Positions 25,958-34,997 are shown, counted from the first letter of the stretch. The stretch is DNA of 64,000 nucleotides from Ignavibacteria bacterium (GCA_013204605.1 JABMNI010000056.1:21032-85031); one strand, 5' to 3'. Translations and numbers: made by a program. Notes: a model not told the origin generated them from the letters alone.

Positions 25958-26422
25958 ATGCGTTTTGCCCTAATCATATTTGTTTGTGCCTTCCTGATGG
26001 AGTTTGTGTCGTACTTGGCTCATCGATACATCTACCACGGTATAGGCTGGCTTTTTCACAAAAGCCACCATTCTGCGCGCGAAGGCGCTTTCGAATGGAA
26101 TGACATTTTTCCGTTATGTTTTTCTGCTATTTCCATTAGCATCATGGCCTGGGGTGTATTAGATGCTTCGCGGTCGGACGCTATTGCCGTTGCAATAGGG
26201 GTTAGCACATATGGCATGATATACTTTTTTATCCATGACCTGTATATTCATCGCAGAGCTAAATGGCTGCGAATTCGAATTCCTTGGTTTCAAAAGATGA
26301 AACGCGCTCACGCAATTCACCACGCATTTGGTGGCGAGCCTTATGGACTGTTGTTCTATTGGAAGCTAGACAAGTCCAAAAAAAATCAACCCACACTTGA
26401 TAACGTCGACGTAGAGGCATGA
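25958..26422 (+). CDS. crtZ: Beta-carotene hydroxylase (CrtZ-type)
   Basis: A 154-residue membrane di-iron hydroxylase of the sterol desaturase/CrtZ family, which adds 3-hydroxyl groups to beta-ionone rings (beta-carotene to zeaxanthin). The histidine motifs are AHRYIYH, HKSHH, HDLYIH and HAIHHAF, in the order expected for CrtZ. Three to four membrane segments are visible. It overlaps the next gene by four bases (ATGA). Its presence with a beta-cyclase predicts a zeaxanthin-like end product. Confidence 0.92.
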   Translation: MRFALIIFVCAFLMEFVSYLAHRYIYHGIGWLFHKSHHSAREGAFEWNDIFPLCFSAISISIMAWGVLDASRSDAIAVAIGVSTYGMIYFFIHDLYIHRRAKWLRIRIPWFQKMKRAHAIHHAFGGEPYGLLFYWKLDKSKKNQPTLDNVDVEA

Positions 26423-26730
26423 AGTTCGAATACTTCTTGGTGCTCGGAGCAACCCTGTTGTTCCCTCTCCTTATAAGTTTCCATCCCCGTCTGCGGATTT
26501 ATCAGGCACCGCTGCGACTTGTGGCATCCATACTTGGCATGTGCGTACCATTTTGGATTTGGGACGCTATCGTGACTGCCCGCGGACACTGGTCTTTCAA
26601 CCCAGAATATGTTGTCGGGTGGAATATGTTCGCACTCCCAATCGAAGAAATTCTTTTCTTCATTGTTATTGGATTCAACGCCATATTCACGTGGGAAGCG
26701 CTCAATACCTTAGTTGGAAAACGACGTTGA
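26419..26730 (+). CDS. crtYc: Lycopene cyclase subunit CrtYc
   Basis: A 103-residue membrane protein matching the first half of the CrtYcd-type lycopene beta-cyclase: FEYFLVLGATLLFPLLIS with three hydrophobic segments and the family's PIEEILFF motif (residues 73-80). In many Bacteroidota the two halves are fused in one protein of about 230 residues; here they are separate and translationally coupled. It overlaps the upstream hydroxylase by four bases and the second half by four bases (TTGA at 26727-26730). Confidence 0.9.
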   Translation: MKFEYFLVLGATLLFPLLISFHPRLRIYQAPLRLVASILGMCVPFWIWDAIVTARGHWSFNPEYVVGWNMFALPIEEILFFIVIGFNAIFTWEALNTLVGKRR

Positions 26731-27020
26731 AAGAGTACACGCTTTTCTCGGTGATAGCCATGCTTATTACCCTTGGTCTGGATATTTACATTACAAAAAC
26801 CAAGGTGGTTACTCGTGGGGTTTTTTGGATATTCCTAGCTGTAATGTACTTCTTTAAGTTGCTTATGAACGGGTATCTCACATGGCGTCCCATTGTCATC
26901 TATAACCCCGACCACTTCATGAACCTCCGCATCGGCACCATCCCCGCAGAAGACTTTATTTACGCCTTTACCTTGGTAACCTTGCCTATCATATTGTGGG
27001 AAAAACTCCGTAAATCATAA
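26727..27020 (+). CDS. crtYd: Lycopene cyclase subunit CrtYd
   Basis: The second half of the CrtYcd-type lycopene cyclase, 97 residues if it starts at the TTG overlapping the crtYc stop (TTGA). The next ATG at 26760 would remove the first part of the first membrane helix, so TTG is preferred. The family segment RIGTIPAEDFIYAFTLVTLP near the C-terminus is diagnostic. Together with CrtYc it would close the beta-ionone rings of lycopene. An alternative is a -1 shift joining the two frames into one protein; the overlap permits either reading. Confidence 0.85.
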   Translation: MKEYTLFSVIAMLITLGLDIYITKTKVVTRGVFWIFLAVMYFFKLLMNGYLTWRPIVIYNPDHFMNLRIGTIPAEDFIYAFTLVTLPIILWEKLRKS

Positions 27021-27052
27021 CACAAAAAATCGGTACGTTTGAATTCTACTGA

Positions 27053-27140
27053 CCTGCCGGGCACTTCTGGCCGGGACAAATTGGCCGGGGAAGTCTGGCC
27101 GGGACAAATTGGCCGGGGAAGAACTGGCCGGGGAAGAACT
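27053..27140 (+). repeat. CCGGG tandem array (14-15 bp units), five to six copies
   Basis: Units of GGCCGGGACAAATT and GGCCGGGGAAGAACT type alternate between the crt operon and the next gene. Read in frame they would add the string AGEELAGEEL to the N-terminus of the downstream protein, which is why a start inside the array looks artificial. Confidence 0.85.
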
Positions 27141-27156
27141 GTCCTCTATCAAAGCT

Positions 27157-28320
27157 ATGACTTTACTCATGCACAAGACTGCACGCACTGTACCCAAGTT
27201 CATAATAATGCTTTTAGCGCTTGGAATTATTGAAGGAGGCGATGCGGTTGCGCAGCAAGGACCCTGGAGAAGCCCCCTAAAGATAGCGAGGTCGGTGGAT
27301 GGGGTACAATTTGACACGCCGACTATTTTTCAAGATTCATCGGGAGTGCCAAGTATTTCTCGACGGCCGGGAACCGACACATTGTATTGTGCGTTTCAGT
27401 GGTTTCGGGCGCCGAAGGATGGACCCACGTGGGACAAGGTAGCGGTGCGAATATCGCCGGATTTGGGCGCAACGTGGTCGGAGCCACAGCCAATTCAAAT
27501 TGAAAATTTTCCTGCGGGTTGGCAGCGTCCGTTCGATCCAGCAATTGTGGTAGTTGGAAATAGCGTGCGCATTTATTTTTCATCCAGCAAAACCAAGCCG
27601 GCCGGTGGTCTCGACTCAGTGGTGGATACGTATTCTGCGATTGGTGTTGGCGGTATCAATTACACGTTTGAAAGTGGCGAACGCTTTGGCAACCCCACGC
27701 GTCCGGTGATCGATCCCACGGTGTTTCGGTACAAAAACTTGTGGCATTACATTGCGCCAATTGGTGCACCTCAAGAGGGAGCATATTATGCAACCAGTGC
27801 CGACGGTTTGAACTTTGACCGTCGGAAAAACATTGCGTCCGACAACACGCACAATTGGACTGGCAACATGTGCAATGACAATTCGGGTCGGCTGCGGTTT
27901 TATGGAAGTGGTCCGTGGCTTTGGTACGCCAATCAAATCACAGATTCCACCTGGTCGGCCTACACCAACACAAACCTGCATGGTGGTGATCCGTCGGTAA
28001 TTCACATTCCGGAAAAGAATCAGTACGTTATAATTTATGTAGGTGAACCCTACGTTACCGGCTTCGAAGACGACCATTCAGAAATTCAAAATTCGTCACA
28101 TGCATTGTCAATCTACCCTCAGCCCGCTTCTACATTTTGCATTGTGAAAAATCTCCCTCCCGATGAATATCAGGTTGTCGCAACAGATTTACTCGGCAAC
28201 CAATTCCACGTTCCGTTCTCCAACTCGGTCGTCAACACCTCCGCACTAAACCCCGGCTGTTATTATTTGCATTTTAGGGGGCTAAGTGTTAGCGTGGGTA
28301 GTTTTACAATGGTAGAATAG
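27157..28320 (+). CDS. Secreted BNR/glycosidase-like protein with T9SS sorting tail
   Basis: A 387-residue exported protein. The start at 27157 (MTLLMHKTARTVPKFIIMLL) gives a usable signal peptide; a start at 27109 would begin in the repeat array. The body looks like a five-bladed propeller of the GH43/sialidase-like kind, with ISPDLGATWSEPQPI (an Asp-box-like motif), YATSADGLNFDRR and DPTVFRYKNLWHYIAP. The last 80 residues (SIYPQPASTFCIVKNL, then ALNPGCYYLHFRG) form a T9SS type A sorting domain, so it is probably carried to the cell surface. Its enzymatic activity is not established. Confidence 0.75.
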   Translation: MTLLMHKTARTVPKFIIMLLALGIIEGGDAVAQQGPWRSPLKIARSVDGVQFDTPTIFQDSSGVPSISRRPGTDTLYCAFQWFRAPKDGPTWDKVAVRISPDLGATWSEPQPIQIENFPAGWQRPFDPAIVVVGNSVRIYFSSSKTKPAGGLDSVVDTYSAIGVGGINYTFESGERFGNPTRPVIDPTVFRYKNLWHYIAPIGAPQEGAYYATSADGLNFDRRKNIASDNTHNWTGNMCNDNSGRLRFYGSGPWLWYANQITDSTWSAYTNTNLHGGDPSVIHIPEKNQYVIIYVGEPYVTGFEDDHSEIQNSSHALSIYPQPASTFCIVKNLPPDEYQVVATDLLGNQFHVPFSNSVVNTSALNPGCYYLHFRGLSVSVGSFTMVE

Positions 28321-28509
28321 AATTACGAATTGCGAATTGCGAGTCCCGAGCGCGACGAGGGACGAACTAGACAATTATCAATTAGTAATTAGCAATTAAC
28401 AATTCATTGTCGCACAACGTGTCGCACAACGTGTTTCGCCTTCAGCTTTCGCCTTTAGCTTTCGCCTTTAGCTTTCGCCTTTAGCTTTCGCCTTTAGCTT
28501 TCGCCCTTG
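28321..28509. repeat. Composite intergenic repeat block
   Basis: Between convergent genes there are several short-word repeats in succession: GAATTGCGAATTGCGA words, an AATTAGTAATTAGCAATTAAC run, two copies of GTCGCACAACGT, then five copies of the 13-bp unit GCTTTCGCCTTTA. All these words recur in other intergenic spaces of the window (20,988, 43,372, 63,247 and 63,907). Confidence 0.8.
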
Positions 28510-28518
28510 GGTTTAGCC

Positions 28519-29298
28519 CTACAGTGTTTTCAGCTTCTTCTGCAGCTGATTCTTGCTCATATACCCCAACCCTTGCCATACCAACTTGCCATTCTTGTAC
28601 GCATGAAACGTTGGTAGTGCCTCGATGTTCTTAGCCGTGGCGATGCTGGGATTTTCATCAACGTCTATGCGGATAATCTCAAGCGTTGATGACATTTCAG
28701 TTGAGAGTTGTTTGAGGAAGGGTTCCATGCGTTTGCATGGACCGCACCAAACTGCATTAAAATCTACAAGAACAAGTTTTGGAGTTTCGAGTAGTTTGTT
28801 AAACTGGACAATGTTCATTCCAGATTCGTTGTCAATAACCGAACCACCATTCATCCCCGAATCACCGTTTTCAACTTCAACGCCCGTTACAACAGGAAAC
28901 CCGGACGCTTGCCATTTCATTATTCCGCCATTTAGCTCTATAACATTATATCCGTCAGTGCGCATAATTTTTGCAGCCGCCGCGCTACGTGAGCCACTAC
29001 GGCAGTATATATACACGGGTTTGTCCTTTGCAATTTTGTTTGCGTTGGATTTAAAGTCGGCACCGTTATAATCTATGTTGACGGCACTTTTAATATGTCC
29101 ACCAACAAACTCTTCTGGTGTGCGAACATCCAACAGTACCGCTTCTTTGTGTTTAATGAATTCATTATTGAATTCCACAGCGTTAAGTACAGTTTCCTGT
29201 CCGCCGGCTGCACCAGACTCCTTGGCGCAAGAAGTTGCGATGCTAAGTGTTCCAACAAACAGAAAAAATAATGTCAGCCAATTTCGGTTTTGTTTCAC
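28519..29298 (-). CDS. Lipoprotein with fused rhodanese and thioredoxin domains
   Basis: About 259 residues from a GTG at 29298, chosen because it gives a compact lipoprotein signal (KQNRNWLTLFFLFVGTLS then IATSC); a start at 29337 adds 13 residues. Residues about 45-145 are a rhodanese domain with the active-site loop YCRSGSRS and the ELNGGIMKWQASGFPV end. Residues about 165-258 are a thioredoxin domain with the WCGPCKRM redox motif and EALPTFHAYKNGK with its cis-proline. The fusion would combine sulphur transfer with thiol-disulphide exchange in the periplasm. Both active sites look intact. It is convergent with the gene before it. Confidence 0.9.
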   Translation of the reverse strand: MKQNRNWLTLFFLFVGTLSIATSCAKESGAAGGQETVLNAVEFNNEFIKHKEAVLLDVRTPEEFVGGHIKSAVNIDYNGADFKSNANKIAKDKPVYIYCRSGSRSAAAAKIMRTDGYNVIELNGGIMKWQASGFPVVTGVEVENGDSGMNGGSVIDNESGMNIVQFNKLLETPKLVLVDFNAVWCGPCKRMEPFLKQLSTEMSSTLEIIRIDVDENPSIATAKNIEALPTFHAYKNGKLVWQGLGYMSKNQLQKKLKTL

Positions 29299-29618
29299 GT
29301 GATATCTATTAAAATGTGAGATGCAAACGGCAATCAAATGTGTTTCCCTGCATTACCAGCCATACAAATATCGGTATGAAAAATTTGGAGCCCTCGCGTG
29401 GTGGCTGCAAAGCCCCTTTCACCATAAATTAGTCTAATGTTCAAAGTTCATTTAGCGAGGTGTTTATGCGTGCCGTTATGTACGAGGCATTGAAGTGTAC
29501 CTGGCTGTGCCTGCCATTGCGCCGCGACGTGTGGAATTTGTTTTTGATCCGAACCGCGCTATGCGTGACAGTGATGGGTAACGTGCTGAACTTGCCTGTG
29601 ATACGTACAGCGCATTTG

Positions 29619-31625
29619 ATGCGTACGGTTCTGTTCCTGCTTGGGATGTTGGCGATGAGTTGCGCCATGAGTGCGCAGGTTCGAATTACGTTGCCGAATG
29701 GGGGCGAGGTGCTGCAGGCCGGGGGAGCGGCGTTTGTTGATTGGACAGGGTATGCGGCGCTTGATACTGCTCAGCTGGATTACAGCACGAATGGTGGCGT
29801 ATCGTGGAATTTGATTGTGAAGGGGCTGGTTGGTACGGGCACATATCGGTGGACGCCGATCCCGAACGTGAGTAGTACCTCGTGCCGCGTGCGGGTGCAA
29901 CTGAGGGGTCCGGCGGGGACGCAAAAAGTTCTGTATTTAAAAAATCCTGCCGATCCAACTCCGGGCAACGGGAACTGTGCCACGTTTACACCCGACGGAC
30001 GTTACGCCATTGTTGGCGATGACAAGGGTACAATTTCTATATACGATGCAACCTCCGGTGCTTTACTTGCGCAGCGTTATTTGAATTTGTACGGAGTGAT
30101 GCGTGTGAGTTGTAACCGTGCCGGCACGTGGGTAGCTGCGCTTACCGATGCTGATAGTGTGTACGTGTTGAATATTCCCGATCTCTCCACCAAGTTCCAA
30201 TGGTACGCGAACATCCCGCGTCAGGCAGTTCCGCGCGAAGACCGCGGACTGGATGTAAATCCGCGCGATGAACGAATTGCGGTAGGGGGCTTTCGCAGAA
30301 CCGCTATTTTTTCGGCCGACGGAGTTGAACTGAATTCTGTGCCAGTAATTACCAACGGATCGAACACGTGGGTGGAGTGGTTGCCCGATGATCAACTCAT
30401 TGTTGCCAGCGGAGCTACCGATAGAATGGTTATTGTGAATCCGTTTACGATGGTTGTTGAGCGTTCCTGGACGGGCACGGGACGTACGTTCAAAGCATGG
30501 GGTTCGGCAGATGGACGGAGCATTTATTCGACTGGAAAAAATCTTCCGCACATAACACGGTGGGACAGATTTAACACGGCACTATCTGATAATCTTTACT
30601 CGGGAACGATAGGTGCATTAGGAATCGCGATGTATGCCGATGGTTCAATTCTGCGCGCGTTCTACGGACCTCCTTCAACCTACGAGCACAATAACGGCAC
30701 CACGCTTTCACCTATCGACACATTGATATCGAACATCGGTGGTGGCGATGAAATTGATATTCATCCTGATCAGCAGCGTGTGCTTGCAACATATTCATCT
30801 GGTGGAGTTATTATTTTTCCAAAGGGGGCTGCAACACTCAGTGAAGATATTTCTGATGCAAACTTTACGATACAGGGAACTGTTGTTCCACAAGATAGCG
30901 TGGTGCTGATTGCCATCGATACAATTGTGACCACCACAAGGCGCGATATGAAAATTCCAATTCGGTTGTTGAAATCAGATACCGCTGCAAAAAATCTGCA
31001 GGGCTACGAAGTAAAATTCAGTTTCAATTCTACCATGATGGTAATAACAGATCCACTTCCCGGAACACTGCTGAATGAAAGAATGACCATTACGGTGAGC
31101 GTACCATCGAGCCCCTTGCGTGAAAATATCCTTGCTGAGATATCGGCGCATACGGCGTTGGGAACTGATTCGGCAACGGACATCCGTATTGATACGGTGA
31201 TTGCCGTGGGTGCTACGCCGGTTATTGAAGTGCAGCATGGCAGGCTGGTGCTAACCGACATTTGTAGAGCTGGCGGCGCACGGATGGTGAATGGTGCGGG
31301 GCGAGCAAACGTTATTGTACAACCTTCGGTAGTGGGCGATGTGGCGCAGATGGAAATTGCGGTGGTTGAAAACGGATATTATTTACTACGAGTGGTTGAT
31401 GTGCGATCGAACATTGTTGCTACAAAAACATTCTATGTAGCGGATGCGAGTGAAATATCATTTGATAATAATGTTCAGCAAATTGAGAGAGGTTCTTTGC
31501 GAAATTCAAATACTGTGTATTTCGCTCACCAGTTTGATTGCGCTGAATTCGGATCGGGTTTGTACTACGTTCAGTTATTGTGTCCATCGCAAAACGTCAC
31601 AACTACTATGCAGGTAGTTCGATGA
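29619..31625 (+). CDS. Secreted WD40-like propeller protein with T9SS-type tail
   Basis: About 668 residues from the ATG at 29619, which gives the signal MRTVLFLLGMLAMSCAMSAQ; an open frame extends 53 codons upstream but has no better leader. The N-terminal 90 residues form a Ser/Thr-rich beta-sandwich beginning VRITLPNGGEVLQAGG, the same type as one found inside the 1,804-residue protein. A WD40/YVTN-like propeller follows (TFTPDGRYAIVGDDKGTISI, DVNPRDERIAVGGF, HPDQQRVLATYSSGG), then a cohesin-like region. The end SGLYYVQLLCPS is sorting-tail-like. It overlaps the downstream outer-membrane protein gene by four bases. Confidence 0.72.
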   Translation: MRTVLFLLGMLAMSCAMSAQVRITLPNGGEVLQAGGAAFVDWTGYAALDTAQLDYSTNGGVSWNLIVKGLVGTGTYRWTPIPNVSSTSCRVRVQLRGPAGTQKVLYLKNPADPTPGNGNCATFTPDGRYAIVGDDKGTISIYDATSGALLAQRYLNLYGVMRVSCNRAGTWVAALTDADSVYVLNIPDLSTKFQWYANIPRQAVPREDRGLDVNPRDERIAVGGFRRTAIFSADGVELNSVPVITNGSNTWVEWLPDDQLIVASGATDRMVIVNPFTMVVERSWTGTGRTFKAWGSADGRSIYSTGKNLPHITRWDRFNTALSDNLYSGTIGALGIAMYADGSILRAFYGPPSTYEHNNGTTLSPIDTLISNIGGGDEIDIHPDQQRVLATYSSGGVIIFPKGAATLSEDISDANFTIQGTVVPQDSVVLIAIDTIVTTTRRDMKIPIRLLKSDTAAKNLQGYEVKFSFNSTMMVITDPLPGTLLNERMTITVSVPSSPLRENILAEISAHTALGTDSATDIRIDTVIAVGATPVIEVQHGRLVLTDICRAGGARMVNGAGRANVIVQPSVVGDVAQMEIAVVENGYYLLRVVDVRSNIVATKTFYVADASEISFDNNVQQIERGSLRNSNTVYFAHQFDCAEFGSGLYYVQLLCPSQNVTTTMQVVR

Positions 31626-31693
31626 AGCCGTACATGAAGAAGCCGTACATGAAGATGCAGTGCATAAAGATGCAGTGCATAAAGATGCAGTTC
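31622..31693 (+). repeat. 15-bp in-frame tandem repeats at the start of the outer-membrane protein gene
   Basis: The first 24 codons are built of about five units related to ATGAAGATGCAGTGC and ATGAAGAAGCCGTAC, giving MKPYMKKPYMKMQCIKMQCI. Several units begin with ATG, so more than one start is possible. Confidence 0.7.
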
Positions 31694-33850
31694 ATGAATA
31701 GGGAGCATATGTTGAAGCAGTATCTGATGAAACAGTACGTCACGAGGCGATACGATGTAAAATCTAATGCGTCGAATTCATTGTACTTTTTACAACGTCG
31801 AGTTGTTGTGTGCATCACCGTGTTACTGTTGGGTTTCACATCGGTATTTGCACAGTTTGATATGGGTGGAATGGAGCTCGACAGCATGCGCACACGGTTT
31901 GGTGCGGGCGTTCATTTGCTTGGTACATTTAATCGAGCATCGTTTGGTGGACTACCTCAGGCCCCAACGTGTTGTAGTGAATTCACCTCAGTGTTGGGTG
32001 TAACTGCGTCGGCATCGGTGTTATTCGAAACTCCACTTTCACGAAACATGCTATTCACCTCTCGCATTTCTTATTTGCCTGGGAGTGCCCCCTTCAAAGA
32101 AGTTGAAATGGTGGATGTAATTGATGGACAGCAGTTAACGAACGGCTCGATGGAACACACGCTGAATTCCACCTGGAATATGATGGCGCTGCAGGGCGGC
32201 ATTTCGTACCGCAGTTCGAAGTGGTTGTTTTTAGATGCTGCGGTGAGGTTGGGAGCGCGCTTTGGAAGTACGTATTCGATGTCGGAAAAATTGTCGGCCG
32301 AAACTCCGGGTACATTTTTAAACGACGACGGTAGTAATTCTTTTTCGCGAACGCGGAATGTATCGAGCGGGTCAGTACAAGATTTGCAGGTACTAGATAT
32401 TGCTGTGGTTGCCGGAGTGCACACAGAATTTCCGATGAACTTTGAAAAGTCGATTCTGTTTTGTCCGGAGATCGATTATGCGTTCAGCGCAACTCCTATG
32501 ATAAGCGGCGTATCTTGGAGCGCAGATAACATTCGCTTTGGTGCCAGCATAAAGTGGCAAGTGCCCGTGCGTGAAATACGAGTACCCGATACAATGTTAA
32601 CGCCGCCGCCTATGCTGCAGCCTACCCCGCAACTGGTTGCAGTGCCGGTGCAGCCCATGCTGATGCTGATTCCTACCATCCGTTTCACGGCTGTAGACAA
32701 TGGAGTGGAGAGTCCAGTGGAAAGAATACGATTCGAAGAATTTCAATCGGAACAAATCACGAGCCTCTTGCCGTACGTGTTTTTTGAAAAGGGGAGAGCG
32801 GATATACCCGAACGTTATTCCACCGTGGATGCAACTTCCACCACGCAGTTCAACGAAAAAAACTTATTTGGTCTAGGCACGCTTGACGTTTACCACCAAA
32901 TATTAAACATCCTCGGTCAGCGCATGCAAACATTTTCAGATGCCAGCATCGTGCTTACCGGTTGCATAATGCCCGATGCCGAAACAGAAATTGAAGGCGG
33001 TACGCTTGCAGCAAATCGTGCCGACGCCGTCAAAGAATATTTGACAGACGTATGGCACATCAACGCATCGAGAATATCAATTGTTGAAAGGGGCTTGCCA
33101 GAATCGAAATCCAATCCGGCTTCGACCGACGGACAGGAAGAGAATCGCCGAGTTGAAATTGCAACGAGTAATTCAAAAATGCTCGACCTAGTTCAGGTGG
33201 CCGATACCATACGAACAACTACAGTTCCATTTTTACGAACCAAGACTCACGTTGCGGCCGATACTTCAATTGCACATTGGTACTTCTCGATAGCTATGAA
33301 TGGCAATTCTGTTTACACCAACTCCGGACTTGGTGACCCGCCAGGTGTAATTGATTGGAACATCGAACAAAATCTCAGACGCATTCCACGCGCTGGTGAT
33401 ACACTTGTAGCATCGCTTTCGTTGACGGATGCAATTGGAACTTTACGAACAGATCATCGACAAATATTTGTGAATCACCTGACCATTGCAAAGAAGCGTG
33501 AGAATAGAGTAGGCGACAAACGCATTGATGAGTACGGACTCGTTCTGTTTGCTTTTGGAAAATCGGATATGGGCGAGGCTAACGAAAGGATATTTAGGCT
33601 TATTAAGTCGCGGTGCACGGCGGCTTCGAAGGCCATAGTGACGGGTCATACGGATAGAACTGGCTCCGAAGAAGGCAATCTAAAACTCTCACAAAAACGT
33701 GCCGACGCCATTGGGCAGACCCTGAAACCGTACACTGTAAGCGCCACTGGGTATGGCGAGCAGGACATGCCGTATAGTAACGATCTGCCCGAAGGACGGT
33801 ACTACAACCGAACCGTGCGGGTAAGAGTTGAGACCCCCATAACCCCATAA
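31622..33850 (+). CDS. Outer-membrane protein with two OmpA-like domains (paralogue 1)
   Basis: About 742 residues. The ATG at 31622 overlaps the upstream stop (ATGA). The hydrophobic signal (VVVCITVLLLGFTSVFAQ) only begins about 54 residues in, so the true start may be later, for example near 31,709 or 31,730. After the signal a beta-barrel-like region of about 250 residues contains a TCCSEF di-cysteine motif. Two OmpA-like peptidoglycan-binding domains follow: one with NRADAVKEYLTDVWHINASR, and a C-terminal one with GHTDRTGSEEGNLKLSQKRA. It has the same layout as the gene at 43,519. It probably links the outer membrane to peptidoglycan. Confidence 0.78.
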   Translation: MKPYMKKPYMKMQCIKMQCIKMQFMNREHMLKQYLMKQYVTRRYDVKSNASNSLYFLQRRVVVCITVLLLGFTSVFAQFDMGGMELDSMRTRFGAGVHLLGTFNRASFGGLPQAPTCCSEFTSVLGVTASASVLFETPLSRNMLFTSRISYLPGSAPFKEVEMVDVIDGQQLTNGSMEHTLNSTWNMMALQGGISYRSSKWLFLDAAVRLGARFGSTYSMSEKLSAETPGTFLNDDGSNSFSRTRNVSSGSVQDLQVLDIAVVAGVHTEFPMNFEKSILFCPEIDYAFSATPMISGVSWSADNIRFGASIKWQVPVREIRVPDTMLTPPPMLQPTPQLVAVPVQPMLMLIPTIRFTAVDNGVESPVERIRFEEFQSEQITSLLPYVFFEKGRADIPERYSTVDATSTTQFNEKNLFGLGTLDVYHQILNILGQRMQTFSDASIVLTGCIMPDAETEIEGGTLAANRADAVKEYLTDVWHINASRISIVERGLPESKSNPASTDGQEENRRVEIATSNSKMLDLVQVADTIRTTTVPFLRTKTHVAADTSIAHWYFSIAMNGNSVYTNSGLGDPPGVIDWNIEQNLRRIPRAGDTLVASLSLTDAIGTLRTDHRQIFVNHLTIAKKRENRVGDKRIDEYGLVLFAFGKSDMGEANERIFRLIKSRCTAASKAIVTGHTDRTGSEEGNLKLSQKRADAIGQTLKPYTVSATGYGEQDMPYSNDLPEGRYYNRTVRVRVETPITP

Positions 33851-33881
33851 AAGAATATTCGCATAAATTCGGGGTTTTTTT
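33841..33881 (+). terminator. Possible rho-independent terminator
   Basis: AACCCC at 33841-33846 pairs with GGGGTT at 33871-33876, followed by a run of T. The loop is long (24 bases), so the hairpin is weak. It lies at the stop codon of the outer-membrane protein gene. Confidence 0.35.
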
Positions 33882-33955
33882 CCAGATACTTTGGCGCTAT
33901 TCGTTATAACAATAAACCGAGCAAGTCGAGTGATTTGCTCTACACAACTTGATTC

Positions 33956-34357
33956 ATGGAGAGACTGATGGAAAGCAAAGCAAATGCATTAAGCTGGTTT
34001 GAAATTCCGGCTACTGACATCGAGCGTGCTGGAAAATTCTACGCTGAGATATTTGGCGTGGAGTTATCGCCAATGCAAGAAATGATGGGTATGAAAATGG
34101 TAATGTTCCCAACCGATATGGAAAGCGGAAAAGTTGGCGGTGGTCTAGCGCAGAGTGATATGCATACGCCGTCTGCTACAGGAACTGTTGTGTACCTAAA
34201 TGCAAACCCAAGTGTGAACGGCGTGTTAAGCAAGGTGGAAGCTGCGGGAGGAAAGGTTGCAATGCCAACCATGCAGATCAGTCCGGAGATTGGCTACATG
34301 GCGTTCTTCATCGACACCGAGGGCAACAAAATTGGCCTGCACGCCAACGGAGAATAA
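33956..34357 (+). CDS. VOC (glyoxalase/bleomycin resistance) family protein
   Basis: A 133-residue protein of the vicinal oxygen chelate fold. The first beta-alpha module begins ALSWFEIPATDIERAGKFYAEIFG, and the second ends YMAFFIDTEGNKIGLHANG, giving the family's metal-binding Glu/His pattern only in part. Start at 33956 or at the ATG four codons later, which begins MESKANALSW and matches relatives better. Such proteins include glyoxalases, extradiol dioxygenases and YciE-like proteins of unknown activity. It stands alone. Confidence 0.85.
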   Translation: MERLMESKANALSWFEIPATDIERAGKFYAEIFGVELSPMQEMMGMKMVMFPTDMESGKVGGGLAQSDMHTPSATGTVVYLNANPSVNGVLSKVEAAGGKVAMPTMQISPEIGYMAFFIDTEGNKIGLHANGE

Positions 34358-34638
34358 TGATGAACGAGTATCCATAGCAAAGGATTATCTTTTGTTAGGC
34401 GCGACTTGTTAGCCGCGACCTCCGTGAAAAACCCAGCAGAGCGTGAGGTTATACTATCGCGTCTGGCAAGTATTGCTTGAAACCGATAGTGAATCCTAAT
34501 GCGGCAATAGTAAAACGTAAGAACATGGGTCTGCCCATTAGCGTCCTAAATCGTGACGTATCTGATTTGCATCTTTCGGATTTGTCGGCTATATCCTGGT
34601 TAGTAGTAAGTGGGCGCACTTTAGCCTGGCTGCAAATT

Positions 34639-34668
34639 ATTGGCAGCAAATGGCTGTTTGCTGCCAAT
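34639..34668. repeat. Inverted repeat, ATTGGCAGCAAA arms, upstream copy
   Basis: Arms of 12 bases (ATTGGCAGCAAA and TTTGCTGCCAAT) match perfectly around a 6-base loop TGGCTG. A second copy with the same core stands 323 bases downstream. Confidence 0.85.
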
Positions 34669-34713
34669 CCTTTGTTTATCGGATAATCGTCGCAAATGTG
34701 CCCCACTTAACAC

Positions 34714-34780
34714 CCGCACAGTCACGTTAGGCCCTCCGCACAGTCACGTTAAGCCCTCCGCACAGTCACACTTAGCCCCT
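34714..34780 (+). repeat. Three 22-bp direct repeats
   Basis: Units of CCGCACAGTCACGTTAGGCC type are repeated three times, the last one diverging (CACACTTAGCCCCT) into a copy of the iterated motif. Confidence 0.75.
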
Positions 34781-34961
34781 AATGTCACACTGGGTGATAG
34801 TGTGTCGCCTGTTGCCGGACTCCTACAAAGTTTACAATTGTATTGTGAATAGCTGGCTCGTGTGTTGGATAGTGCCCTGAATGGCAGATAGAAGCCTGCA
34901 CCGACATTGGATGCCAGCAGCTTGGATAGTTGACCATTATTGAACATCAATTCGAAAGCAA

Positions 34962-34997
34962 ATTACTGGCAGCAAATGATCGTTTGCTGCCAATAAT
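34962..34997. promoter_or_regulatory. Inverted repeat 15 bp before the AbiEi-like gene, candidate autoregulatory site
   Basis: Arms of 15 bases (core TGGCAGCAAA / TTTGCTGCCA) with one mismatch surround the loop TGATCG. The site ends 15 bases before the ATG at 35013. AbiEi antitoxins are known to repress their own promoters by binding inverted repeats, so this is a natural operator candidate. Confidence 0.5.

Noticed and set aside
27109..27156. Start of the BNR-like protein at 27109
   Set aside because: It would place CCGGG repeat translation (AGEELAGEEL) ahead of the signal peptide; the ATG at 27157 gives a normal signal.
34449..34706. Short frames on both strands in the 655-base space before the AbiEi-like gene
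   Set aside because: No domain, no clear start signal and low-quality sequence; a hydrophobic end on the minus strand is not enough to call a gene.
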